Shown piece after piece: positions 1-6,274 of a stretch of DNA of 6,351 nucleotides. The position numbers and the translations under genes are program-made. Source of the stretch: Hyphomicrobiales bacterium (GTDB lineage Bacteria; Pseudomonadota; Alphaproteobacteria; Rhizobiales; JAJFHB01). The stretch spans positions 1-6,351 of the forward strand of contig JAJFHB010000136.1 in NCBI GenBank assembly GCA_021775795.1, written 5' to 3'. The notes below the pieces were generated by a model. It ran no database searches, had not been told where the DNA came from, and worked only from the letters and a program-made list of their open reading frames with translations. How positions within the stretch are numbered: position 1 is the stretch's first letter; every line of letters begins with the position of its first letter.

Positions 1-627
1 GCGCGCGACCTGCTGGTCGCCAAACAGGGCGGCGGCACTTTCGTTGCGGACTTGTTCGGGTCCGTCTTCGCACAACCCATCATCTCCCTGTTCGGCACCC
101 ATGACAGAGCCGTATCTGACTATCTGGAGTTTCGACGCGAAGTGGAGCCAGCGGCGGCTGCACTAGCTGCCGAGCGGGCGACCGACACGGACCGGGAGAT
201 ATTGACGCGCATCTTTGAAAGCATGGAAGCCGCACACCGACTTGAAGACAGCGACGAGGAAGCCAGACTGGACGTTGCTCTCCACAGTGCCGTTGTGGAC
301 GCAAGCCACAACATTGTGCTCATCCAGACCCTGCGCAGTATCTATGCGCTGCTTGTTCACGGGGTCTTTTACAATCGCACGGTGCTTTATGGCATTCCGG
401 AAACCCGGGACCAGTTGCTGGTTCAGCACACCGCAATCTACCGGGCCGTGATGGACGGCAATGCGGACGCCGCCCGTTCCAGGGCCTGTGCCCACATCGC
501 CTATGTGGAAGATATGCGGTCGAGACTTGAATCTCACTTTGAACGCGAGCAAACATCTCAGAGACGGCTTGAGCAGATGGCCAGACAAGACGCGCAAAGA
601 CTTAGGCGCCCAAGGAGGACAGCATGA
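1..627 (+). CDS. GntR-family (FadR/FCD subfamily) transcriptional regulator, 5' end outside the window
   Basis: The frame is open from base 1, so the gene starts upstream; the TTG at 52 is not a credible start. The first residues (GGGTFVAD, codons 10-17) are the end of a GntR winged-helix domain, where the wing typically reads GGGTFV. The rest is an all-helical FCD effector domain with its usual metal/ligand-binding residues: Asp91 and His95 (D-x3-H), His143 and His165, counting codons from base 1. FCD regulators of this type (LldR, PdhR, FadR) bind small carboxylates and repress adjacent catabolic genes. Its position directly before lutABC suggests it senses L-lactate or a related acid, which is inference. 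The stop overlaps the lutA start as ATGA, so the regulator is probably co-transcribed with its targets and autoregulated. The DNA-binding helices cannot be seen. FCD-type GntR family: high confidence; lldR identity: moderate. Confidence 0.93.
   Translation, partial: ARDLLVAKQGGGTFVADLFGSVFAQPIISLFGTHDRAVSDYLEFRREVEPAAAALAAERATDTDREILTRIFESMEAAHRLEDSDEEARLDVALHSAVVDASHNIVLIQTLRSIYALLVHGVFYNRTVLYGIPETRDQLLVQHTAIYRAVMDGNADAARSRACAHIAYVEDMRSRLESHFEREQTSQRRLEQMARQDAQRLRRPRRTA
612..619 (+). promoter_or_regulatory. Strong ribosome binding site of lutA
   Basis: AAGGAGGA lies 4 nt before the ATG at 624. It is a near-perfect Shine-Dalgarno sequence and sits inside the last codons of the regulator gene. 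It fixes the lutA start and suggests independent strong initiation, as well as coupling through the ATGA overlap. Confidence 0.8.
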
Positions 628-1385
628 CCGCATCCCCGAAAGTGGGCCTGTTTATCACCTGCCTTGCGGATCTGTTCCGCCCTTCTGTCGGCTTTGCCGC
701 CGTCAAACTGATGCGCGATGCAGGATGCACGGTGGAAGTGCCGCGGGCCCAGACCTGTTGTGGGCAACCTGCATACAACTCAGGTGACCGCAAGGACACA
801 CGCGCAATTGCCGAGCAAGTCATCGCAGCGTTCGAAGATTTTGACTATGTGGTTGCGCCGTCAGGTTCATGCACGGGCATGATCTCAAAACATTACCCTG
901 AATTGTTCGAAGAAGGCTCTCAATGGCGACTGCGGGCTGAAGCGCTGTCAGCGAAAACCCACGAACTGGTGTCATTTCTGGTTGATGTTCTCAAGATCGA
1001 TCATGTAGAGGCGCAATTTGACGGCACCGTCACCTACCACGACTCCTGTTCGGGCCTGAGGGAACTTGGCATCAAGCAACAGCCACGCCAGCTTCTCGGG
1101 TCAGTTAAGGGGCTCACGTTGCAGGAAATGGAAGAAGCAGAAATCTGCTGTGGCTTCGGCGGCACCTTCTGCGTCAAATACTCTGACATCTCAAATGAGA
1201 TGGTCAGCCACAAAACCGAATGCATTGGCGCAGCCAATGCAGATACGCTGCTTGCCGGTGATCTGGGCTGCCTTTTGAACATGGCCGGCAAATTGAAACG
1301 TCAGGGCTCGAACGTGCAGGTCCGCCATGTTGCGGAAGTCCTTGCCGGCATGACGGACCTACCGCCCATTGGCGAAGAGCACTAG
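624..1385 (+). CDS. lutA: LutA/LldE (YkgE-type) Fe-S subunit of the L-lactate oxidation complex
   Basis: A 253-residue protein, close to the usual length of about 240-250 for LutA/YkgE. It carries two cysteine-rich CCG domains in tandem: Cys13, Cys45-Cys46-Gly47 and Cys83 in the first, and Cys142, Cys175-Cys176-Gly177 and Cys216 in the second. The stretches CCGQPAYNSG and CCGFGGTFCVKY are hallmark motifs of this family. CCG domains bind iron-sulfur clusters in heterodisulfide-reductase-like enzymes, and LutA is a cytoplasmic subunit of LutABC, which oxidises L-lactate to pyruvate. The ATG at 624 has an excellent Shine-Dalgarno sequence and overlaps the regulator stop. lutB follows 12 nt later, giving the canonical lutABC order. 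No key cysteine is missing. A glycolate oxidase GlcF-like role is unlikely because LutB and LutC are adjacent. Confidence 0.95.
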   Translation: MTASPKVGLFITCLADLFRPSVGFAAVKLMRDAGCTVEVPRAQTCCGQPAYNSGDRKDTRAIAEQVIAAFEDFDYVVAPSGSCTGMISKHYPELFEEGSQWRLRAEALSAKTHELVSFLVDVLKIDHVEAQFDGTVTYHDSCSGLRELGIKQQPRQLLGSVKGLTLQEMEEAEICCGFGGTFCVKYSDISNEMVSHKTECIGAANADTLLAGDLGCLLNMAGKLKRQGSNVQVRHVAEVLAGMTDLPPIGEEH

Positions 1386-1397
1386 GACGCACAACAC

Positions 1398-2816
1398 ATG
1401 GAAATCCGCTCCCCTCAATTCAAGAACAATGCCCGGGAAGCTCTCGTTGATGAGAATCTGCAGAGCGCTCTTGGAAAAATGCGGACGGGCTTCACCTCCA
1501 AACGGGCCGAAGCACGGGCACGTCTGCCTGAGTTTGACGACCTTCGCGATCAGGCACGGGACATCAAGGACCATACGCTTGCCCACCTGGACCTCTACTA
1601 TGAGGCCTACGAAGAGAAGGTGACGGCGGCCGGCGGACATGTTCACTGGGCGCGTACGGCCGGTGATGCGCGCGACATCATTTTGCAGATATGTCAGGAC
1701 GAAAACGCCAAGCTTGTTACCAAAGGCAAGTCGATGATCGCTGAAGAGGTGGCGCTTAATGACCATCTCGAGGAAGCGGGCATGGAGGTTGCCGAGACAG
1801 ATCTTGGCGAATACATCATTCAGCTTAGACAGGAACCCCCGAGCCACATCATTGCCCCTGCCGTGCATCTCACGCGGAGCCAGGTCGAGAAAAGCTTTCG
1901 CAAATCACACACGCATCTGGCCGATGACCGAAACCTCGATGAGGTGAGTTCGCTCGTTAATGAAGCGCGCCAGGTATTGCGTCAAAAATACATCGATGCA
2001 GACGTCGGCATAACGGGGGCAAATTTTCTGATTGCAGAGACCGGCACGTCAATCATCGTGACGAACGAGGGTAACGGCGACCTCACACAGACCCTGCCCC
2101 GTGTTCACATTGTGCTGACGAGCCTGGAAAAGATGGTGCCGACACTTGAGGATGTATCGACCATCCTGCGCGTGCTCGCCCGCTCCGCCACAGGCCAGGA
2201 GTTTTCAACCTATACGACGCTTTCCACCGGCCCCCGCCGGGAGGATGATCCGGACGGGCCTGAGGAGTATCACGTCGTGGTGCTCGACAACGGCCGCTCG
2301 GCAATGATCGGTTCCGAGTTCCAGGACATGCTGCGATGCATACGCTGCGGTGCCTGTATCAACCACTGCCCGGTTTATCACGCCATCGGCGGGCACAGCT
2401 ATGGCTGGGTCTATCCAGGTCCGATGGGCTCGGTGCTCACGCCGACCCTGGTGGGCATCGACAAAGCCGGACACCTGCCCAATGCTTCAACATTCTGCGG
2501 GCGTTGCGAAGCGGTTTGCCCGATGCGGATTCCGCTGCCGAAGATGATGCGGCACTGGCGTGAGCGCGAGTTTGAGCGCCACCTGACACCCAAACTGTCA
2601 CGAACGGCCTTGGGGTTTTGGGCATTTCTCGCCAAGCGCCCGGCACTCTATCACCTTAGCAACAGTGTTCTGGTGCGCCTTCTGCGGGTCCTGGCTTTTG
2701 GCCGCGGCGCGATCGGCAGCCTCCCCCTGGCATCGGGCTGGACGCGTCATCGTGATTTGCCGGCGCCTGAACGAAACACGTTTCAGGAGCTGTGGAGGAG
2801 TGGCGGCTATGAATGA
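1398..2816 (+). CDS. lutB: LutB/LldF (YkgF-type) LUD-domain and 4Fe-4S ferredoxin subunit of the L-lactate oxidation complex
   Basis: At 472 residues it matches LutB/YkgF (about 475). The N-terminal two thirds form an LUD domain, with the ETGT signature at 214-217 followed by SIIVTNEGN and the typical TSLEKMVPTLED stretch. A ferredoxin-like segment follows: Cys314-x2-Cys317-x2-Cys320-x3-Cys324-Pro, then Cys367-x2-Cys370-x3-Cys374-Pro. These match the family pattern for binding 4Fe-4S clusters. In LutABC this subunit probably relays electrons from lactate oxidation toward the respiratory chain; the detailed chemistry of the complex is not fully established. The start at 1398 follows a weak AGGA 10 nt upstream and gives the family-typical N-terminus. 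The stop overlaps the lutC start by 8 nt. I see no frameshift and no lost ligand. Confidence 0.95.
   Translation: MEIRSPQFKNNAREALVDENLQSALGKMRTGFTSKRAEARARLPEFDDLRDQARDIKDHTLAHLDLYYEAYEEKVTAAGGHVHWARTAGDARDIILQICQDENAKLVTKGKSMIAEEVALNDHLEEAGMEVAETDLGEYIIQLRQEPPSHIIAPAVHLTRSQVEKSFRKSHTHLADDRNLDEVSSLVNEARQVLRQKYIDADVGITGANFLIAETGTSIIVTNEGNGDLTQTLPRVHIVLTSLEKMVPTLEDVSTILRVLARSATGQEFSTYTTLSTGPRREDDPDGPEEYHVVVLDNGRSAMIGSEFQDMLRCIRCGACINHCPVYHAIGGHSYGWVYPGPMGSVLTPTLVGIDKAGHLPNASTFCGRCEAVCPMRIPLPKMMRHWREREFERHLTPKLSRTALGFWAFLAKRPALYHLSNSVLVRLLRVLAFGRGAIGSLPLASGWTRHRDLPAPERNTFQELWRSGGYE
2794..2800 (+). promoter_or_regulatory. Ribosome binding site that decides the lutC start
   Basis: GGAGGAG lies 8 nt before the ATG at 2809, within the end of lutB. 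The same frame stays open upstream to a TTG at 2665, but that extension lies inside lutB and has no family-like sequence. This Shine-Dalgarno sequence supports starting lutC at 2809. Confidence 0.8.
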
Positions 2817-3507
2817 TGTCCGCAACAAGTCCATCGCCGCGCGCAGCGAAATATTCTCCGACCTAAAGCGCAACCTTGATATCGGTGACGAGAAAGCGCG
2901 AGAGAAACGGGTGCGCGAGCGCTTGAGCAATCCGCCCAGGAACCTCATTCCAGAGCGTGCAAACATTCCTCATAGCGAGCAAATCGCCCTGTTCCGCGAA
3001 CAGATAGAGGCGGTCTCCGCAACGGTTGAGCAGGTGGCTGCTGCTGCAGACGTGCCGGCAGCACTTGCATCTTTTCTGCGCGACAACAATCTGCCCTCAC
3101 GCCTCAGGCTTGGTTCGGATGAAGCCCTCAATGCGCTTCCCTGGAACAAAACCCCCAACGTCGATGTGCAAACGGGCCGGGCAGTGCCTGAAGATGCCGT
3201 ATCGCTGTCGCGTGCATTCAAGGCTGTTGCAGAAACCGGCACACTTATTCTGCTCTCCGGCGCCGACAATCCAACCACTCTGAATTTTCTGCCCGATACC
3301 CATATTGTCGTCGTCAGCGCAAAGGACGTGGTCGGAACTTATGAGGAGGCCTGGACGCACCTGCGCGAAACACAGGGAAAAGGCTCCATGCCGCGTGCTC
3401 TCAATATGATATCCGGGCCCTCGCGTACGGCGGATGTGGAGCAAACCATTCAACTTGGCGCCCATGGCCCAAGGCAGCAGCACATCATCATCGTCGATGA
3501 CCTGTAA
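2809..3507 (+). CDS. lutC: LutC/LldG (YkgG-type) LUD-domain subunit of the L-lactate oxidation complex
   Basis: From the ATG at 2809 the product is 232 residues, the normal size for LutC/YkgG. It is a stand-alone LUD domain: the N-terminal half is helical and variable, and the conserved core has ETGT at 142-145, the stretch LPDTHIVVVSAKDVVGTYEE, and SGPSRTADVE at 202-211, followed by the family-typical ending LGAHGPRQQHIIIVDD. It is a cytoplasmic partner of LutA and LutB in oxidising L-lactate to pyruvate. Its start overlaps the lutB stop by 8 nt (ATGAATGA), so translation is probably coupled, consistent with a fixed-stoichiometry complex. The frame is open further upstream within lutB, but the Shine-Dalgarno sequence and family length favour 2809. 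Confidence 0.94.
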   Translation: MNDVRNKSIAARSEIFSDLKRNLDIGDEKAREKRVRERLSNPPRNLIPERANIPHSEQIALFREQIEAVSATVEQVAAAADVPAALASFLRDNNLPSRLRLGSDEALNALPWNKTPNVDVQTGRAVPEDAVSLSRAFKAVAETGTLILLSGADNPTTLNFLPDTHIVVVSAKDVVGTYEEAWTHLRETQGKGSMPRALNMISGPSRTADVEQTIQLGAHGPRQQHIIIVDDL

Positions 3508-3519
3508 TCTGATCGCTTA

Positions 3520-4191
3520 ATGGCACATCAAAACCGGGTTACACCCTTTGGAGACATCATCGCTGATCCGGCGCGCGGCACCTGGATGGGCAATCGTGGC
3601 GGCCGGCTGCACACAGAACATCGAGAACTTGGCACCAGTCGCTGGAAGTCAAAAGCCTGGATTATCTGCAAATTGTGCTTCAAAGGCCGCCAGCGCACGG
3701 TCATGTCGCCGGGCACCTATACGGAACTGTTCTTTCTTGATGAAGCAACGGCGCTCGCCGCTGGACACAGACCCTGCTTTGAATGTCGACGCCGGGATGC
3801 GGATCGTTTCATCAATTTGTGGCGAGGACTGAACCCGGCACTTGTGGACGTGCGTGCCGGCGATCTCGACAGTCTGTTGCACCGCGAACGGCTGGGATTA
3901 AAGCACACAAAGCGCGTGATTGAGCTCAAGCTTGGCGATGTGCCGGACGGCGCCATGGTGATGCTTGACGACGAAGCCTGGCTGAAACTCGGCGAAGTGT
4001 TGCTCGCCTGGTCACCATCGGGCTATACAACTTCGCAAGTTTGCCCGGTAGAAAGAACGGCTGCCATTTTGACACCTGCAACCACGTTGTCGATACTCAC
4101 CGCCGGGTACAAACCCAGTCTTCATGACAGTGCCCGGGAGTTTGCATTGTCACGCCCACTGCCGCTCACACGCCTGGACACAGACATCTAA
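3520..4191 (+). CDS. Conserved hypothetical protein with an Ada-like putative zinc site
   Basis: A 223-residue protein with no signal peptide or membrane segment, so probably cytoplasmic. I do not recognise an assigned function. Two cysteine pairs are visible: Cys50-x2-Cys53 and Cys86-x2-Cys89. The second pair sits in EATALAAGHRPCFECRR (75-91), which resembles the second half of the Ada N-terminal zinc domain, where an acidic/Ala-rich helix leads into GFRPCKRC. The spacing differs from Ada (32 residues between pairs here, about 26 in Ada), and no methyltransferase or AraC-type domain follows. The N-terminus (NRVTPFGDIIADPARGTWMG, residues 5-24) looks like a conserved family start, so the first ATG was chosen although no clear Shine-Dalgarno precedes it. 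It starts 12 nt after lutC in the same frame, suggesting translational re-initiation. A zinc-binding nucleic-acid protein is possible but unproven. Real gene: high confidence; function: low. Confidence 0.85.
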   Translation: MAHQNRVTPFGDIIADPARGTWMGNRGGRLHTEHRELGTSRWKSKAWIICKLCFKGRQRTVMSPGTYTELFFLDEATALAAGHRPCFECRRRDADRFINLWRGLNPALVDVRAGDLDSLLHRERLGLKHTKRVIELKLGDVPDGAMVMLDDEAWLKLGEVLLAWSPSGYTTSQVCPVERTAAILTPATTLSILTAGYKPSLHDSAREFALSRPLPLTRLDTDI

Positions 4192-4205
4192 CCTGCTTTT
4201 ACTTT

Positions 4206-4212
4206 GAGGAGA
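4206..4212 (+). promoter_or_regulatory. Ribosome binding site of the FAH-family gene
   Basis: GAGGAGA lies 8 nt before the ATG at 4221, inside the 29-nt gap after the hypothetical gene. The gap is too short and too featureless to hold a recognisable promoter, so the FAH gene probably belongs to the upstream operon. Confidence 0.7.
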
Positions 4213-4220
4213 CTGCTCGC

Positions 4221-5066
4221 ATGAAGTTGTTGCGTTTCGGCCCAACGGGCCAAGAAAAACCCGGTCTCGTCGATGCCGACGGTGGCATCCGCGATCTGTC
4301 CGGCGAAATTGACGATGTGAATGGTGCAGCACTCGACCCGCAAGTGCTGGCACGCCTGAAACGGATCGACCCGGCAAGCCTGCCGCTGGTGGACGGCAAT
4401 AGCCGCATGGGCCCGTGTGTGGGCAGTGTCGGAAAATTTCTCGCGATCGGTCTGAATTATCATGACCACGCCAAGGAAGCGGGCATGGATTCGCCACCGG
4501 AACCCATCCTCTTCACCAAGCACACCAACTGCATCACCGGGCCGAACGACAATGTCATTCTTCCCCGTGGCTCCGAGAAGTCAGATTGGGAGGTGGAGCT
4601 TGGTATCGTCATCGGCAAACACACCAAGTACATCGACGAGAAAGACGCGCTTGATCATGTGGCCGGTTACTGCGTGGTGAATGATGTGTCTGAGCGCGCT
4701 TACCAGATTGAGCGTGCCGGTCAGTGGGTGAAGGGCAAATCCTGCGACACCTTCGGGCCGATCGGTCCGTGGCTGGTGACGAGCGATGAAGTGCCGGACC
4801 CGCAGGCGCTGGGTCTCTGGCTCGATCTCAACGGTGAACGCCAGCAGACCGGCAACACCTCAACGATGATCTTTTCCTGTGCCCACATCGTTGCCTATCT
4901 CAGTCAGTTCCTGAGCCTGCAGCCAGGCGATATCATATGTACCGGAACGCCTCCGGGAGTCGGCATGGGGCAGAAGCCCCAACGGTTTCTCAAGGGCGGA
5001 GATGTTATGCGCCTTGGAATTGACGGCCTTGGCGAGCAACACCAGACGGTCATGTCTGACGGCTGA
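4221..5066 (+). CDS. Fumarylacetoacetate hydrolase (FAH) superfamily protein, possibly a 2,4-diketo-3-deoxy-sugar-acid hydrolase
   Basis: 281 residues, typical of single-domain bacterial FAH enzymes. Residues 1-65 are the variable N-terminal part. The catalytic fold begins at GKFLAIGLNYHDHA (71-84). The metal ligands are visible as Glu124 and Glu126 (WEVELGIVIG) and Asp155 (VVNDVSER). Lys173 in KGKSCDTFGPIGPW and the motif CTGTPPGVGMG near the C-terminus complete the family signature. The superfamily cleaves C-C bonds in acylpyruvate-type compounds with Mg or Mn. Close relatives are often annotated as ureidoglycolate lyase. Others hydrolyse 2,4-diketo-3-deoxy-L-fuconate or -rhamnonate to pyruvate and L-lactate, which would fit the adjacent lutABC. 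Substrate assignment is inference from context and overall resemblance. Acylpyruvase or oxaloacetate decarboxylase activity (FAHD1-like) is an alternative. Confidence 0.93.
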   Translation: MKLLRFGPTGQEKPGLVDADGGIRDLSGEIDDVNGAALDPQVLARLKRIDPASLPLVDGNSRMGPCVGSVGKFLAIGLNYHDHAKEAGMDSPPEPILFTKHTNCITGPNDNVILPRGSEKSDWEVELGIVIGKHTKYIDEKDALDHVAGYCVVNDVSERAYQIERAGQWVKGKSCDTFGPIGPWLVTSDEVPDPQALGLWLDLNGERQQTGNTSTMIFSCAHIVAYLSQFLSLQPGDIICTGTPPGVGMGQKPQRFLKGGDVMRLGIDGLGEQHQTVMSDG

Positions 5067-5075
5067 GTGCGGACA

Positions 5076-5106
5076 TTAAAAAGGCGGCGGGATAATCCCG
5101 CCGCCT
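5076..5106 (-). terminator. Rho-independent terminator of the leftward gene, between convergent units
   Basis: An 11-bp perfect GC-rich stem (5082-5092 pairs with 5096-5106) closes a 3-nt loop. On the plus strand it is preceded by AAAAA at 5078-5082, so a leftward transcript ends its hairpin with a U-run, the canonical intrinsic form. For the rightward operon the hairpin is followed by GCAATAATT, with no proper U-run, so termination in that direction may be weaker. It lies 26 nt past the stop of the leftward gene and 15 nt past the FAH stop. Confidence 0.88.
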
Positions 5107-5132
5107 GCAATAATTCGCAGATATGTTATTGC

Positions 5133-6263
5133 TTACGAGTAGATCTGCTCGACAAAGAGTGTGTAGAGACGCACACCTTCCTCATCAGCTTCACCCAGTT
5201 CCAGCCGGCCACGTACCGCTGAACCATTCTGGGCGAGGTGATAGTTCAGTTCTTCGATTGAACTATCGTCGATGAGCTCCTGGTCAAACTCGATTGCGCC
5301 TATCTGGATCTGATGTCCATTGGCATCACGCAGGGTCAGACCGGCACATTCTTCAGTTTCACAATCCGCCTTGTCTGCAATCTCGAAGATCAGGCTGTCA
5401 GAAGTTTCCTGAATGCGACCGGCACTATGGCTGTTGCCATGATTGCCGTTGGAAGCGTGCTGTTCCGTATCGTCTTCGCTGTCATCATCGGCTTCGCTGT
5501 TCTGGTTCTCAAGCGGGCAACCGCCGTTTGAGCCACTGTGATTGTAGCTGCCATACTGGCCGCCGCTCTGGCCGTTGAACTGACCGCCGTAACCGCGCTG
5601 ATTGCCGTATCCGCCCTGGCCGCCATAACCGCCCTGGCCGTTGAAGCTGCCCTGACGATTGGAATTGCCCTGGCCGTTGAATGCGTACTGGCCGTTGCCC
5701 TGACCATTATAGCGGCCGTGGTTGTCATTGCTGTGCTGATCATCCTGGGCATCGCTGTCGCTTTCGCTCTGCTCTGACTGGTCATCACTTTCACTGCTGT
5801 CATAGCTGGCGGCGGAAGGGCGTGCCTGATTAGAACCGTCGTAGCCGCCGGGCTTGTTTCCACGCTCAACCTGGAGAGTTTCATCAAACACATCGGCAGC
5901 ACCACTGTCGCCGTTGGCACTGGCGCCAAAGCTGCTTGCCGGGCCGTTACTGCCATGATCCTGATAATTGATCGGTTCGTTTCCAAAGTGGCTCGCCGGG
6001 CCACTGTGGCCTGTGCTCTGCGTGGGGACAAAGTCATCACCAAAATAACTGGCGGGAAAGTTGCCGGTATCATTCTGCCGGGGGCTCGTTTCGGTACCAT
6101 AGCGACTGCCTGCGGCGGCAACCTGCAGAATGCTCTCTGAGGCACCCGAAAGTGCATCGTTAGGCGCACTGGAACCGAGGGGCGTTGCGGCATTTGCCGA
6201 GGTGGCAGCGACAAGCATGGTCGCGCCGAAACCCGCGGCAACAATTTTGCTGATTTTGGTCAT
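5133..6263 (-). CDS. Secreted low-complexity Gly/Gln/Asn-rich repeat protein of unknown function
   Basis: 376 residues from the ATG at 6263. This start gives a clear Sec signal peptide: Lys3/Lys6, a hydrophobic core around 7-21, and an Ala-Asn-Ala site with cleavage after residue 25. An AGGA lies 7 nt upstream. The frame stays open to an ATG at 6350, but that extension would bury the signal peptide. Layout: PASxFG repeats with a 19-residue period (51-126); a Ser/Asp/Glu block (155-175); a Gly/Gln/Asn/Tyr-rich segment with four [FY]NGQ motifs (183-248); a second acidic block (257-267); and a non-repetitive acidic C-terminal domain (about 282-376) containing Cys301 and Cys306, with Cys249 just before the second acidic block. 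It is probably exported to the periplasm or beyond. No enzyme motif, lipobox, sortase signal or transmembrane anchor is visible. A matrix, surface or metal/cation-binding role is possible. I do not recognise the family. Confidence 0.88.
   Translation of the reverse strand: MTKISKIVAAGFGATMLVAATSANAATPLGSSAPNDALSGASESILQVAAAGSRYGTETSPRQNDTGNFPASYFGDDFVPTQSTGHSGPASHFGNEPINYQDHGSNGPASSFGASANGDSGAADVFDETLQVERGNKPGGYDGSNQARPSAASYDSSESDDQSEQSESDSDAQDDQHSNDNHGRYNGQGNGQYAFNGQGNSNRQGSFNGQGGYGGQGGYGNQRGYGGQFNGQSGGQYGSYNHSGSNGGCPLENQNSEADDDSEDDTEQHASNGNHGNSHSAGRIQETSDSLIFEIADKADCETEECAGLTLRDANGHQIQIGAIEFDQELIDDSSIEELNYHLAQNGSAVRGRLELGEADEEGVRLYTLFVEQIYS
5520..5717 (-). repeat. Gly/Gln/Asn/Tyr-rich low-complexity segment
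   Basis: Residues 183-248 are almost entirely Gly, Gln, Asn, Tyr/Phe, Ser and a few Arg. Four [FY]NGQ motifs (185, 195, 207, 229) and repeated GGYG/GGQ units are visible. At DNA level, CTGGCCGTTGA recurs on the plus strand (antisense of FNGQ). The composition is that of prion-like or phase-separating domains, with aromatic residues spaced by flexible Gly/Gln/Asn. Confidence 0.85.
5886..6113 (-). repeat. Four-unit, 19-residue (57-bp) tandem repeat in the secreted protein
   Basis: PASYFG, PASHFG and PASSFG start at residues 70, 89 and 108, exactly 19 residues apart. A degenerate unit (AGSRYG at 51) sits one period earlier. Within units, position 13 is Gln in the first three (63, 82, 101). DNA identity between units is limited, suggesting an old duplication kept by selection on the protein. 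Confidence 0.75.
6189..6263 (-). other. Sec signal peptide of the secreted repeat protein
   Basis: Residues 1-25: a short basic start (Lys3, Lys6), a hydrophobic Ala/Val/Leu/Gly core and an A-x-A cleavage site (Ala23-Asn24-Ala25), with the mature protein starting at Ala26. No cysteine follows the site, so it is not a lipoprotein. Confidence 0.85.
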
Positions 6264-6270
6264 GGCTTCA

Positions 6271-6274
6271 TCCT
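6271..6274 (-). promoter_or_regulatory. Ribosome binding site of the secreted repeat protein
   Basis: AGGA on the minus strand, 7 nt before the ATG at 6263. It supports that start over the ATG at 6350. The remaining upstream sequence to the window edge (6275-6351) probably holds the 5' leader, but I could not assign a promoter in it. Confidence 0.65.

Noticed and set aside
163..633. A 156-residue minus-strand open frame opposite the regulator gene.
   Set aside because: It is a shadow of the FCD regulator, which carries the family's conserved ligand residues. The shadow has no recognisable motif and no operon context.
2665..2808. N-terminal extension of lutC from a TTG codon.
   Set aside because: It lies within the end of lutB, resembles no LutC N-terminus and would make the protein too long. 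The ATG at 2809 has a strong Shine-Dalgarno sequence.
5538..5777. A 79-residue plus-strand frame that reads like a hydrophobic, membrane-spanning protein (Ala/Val/Ile/Leu-rich).
   Set aside because: It is the antisense of the Gly/Gln/Asn-rich repeat region: complements of those codons read as Ala, Val, Leu and Ile in this frame. It has no credible Shine-Dalgarno sequence, and the opposite strand holds the real gene with a signal peptide and terminator.
5390..6244. A 284-residue open frame on the minus strand overlapping the secreted repeat protein in another frame.
   Set aside because: Its sequence is Ala/Thr/Met/Arg-rich and monotone, as expected for an out-of-frame reading of biased repeat codons. 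It has no domain and starts inside the real gene.
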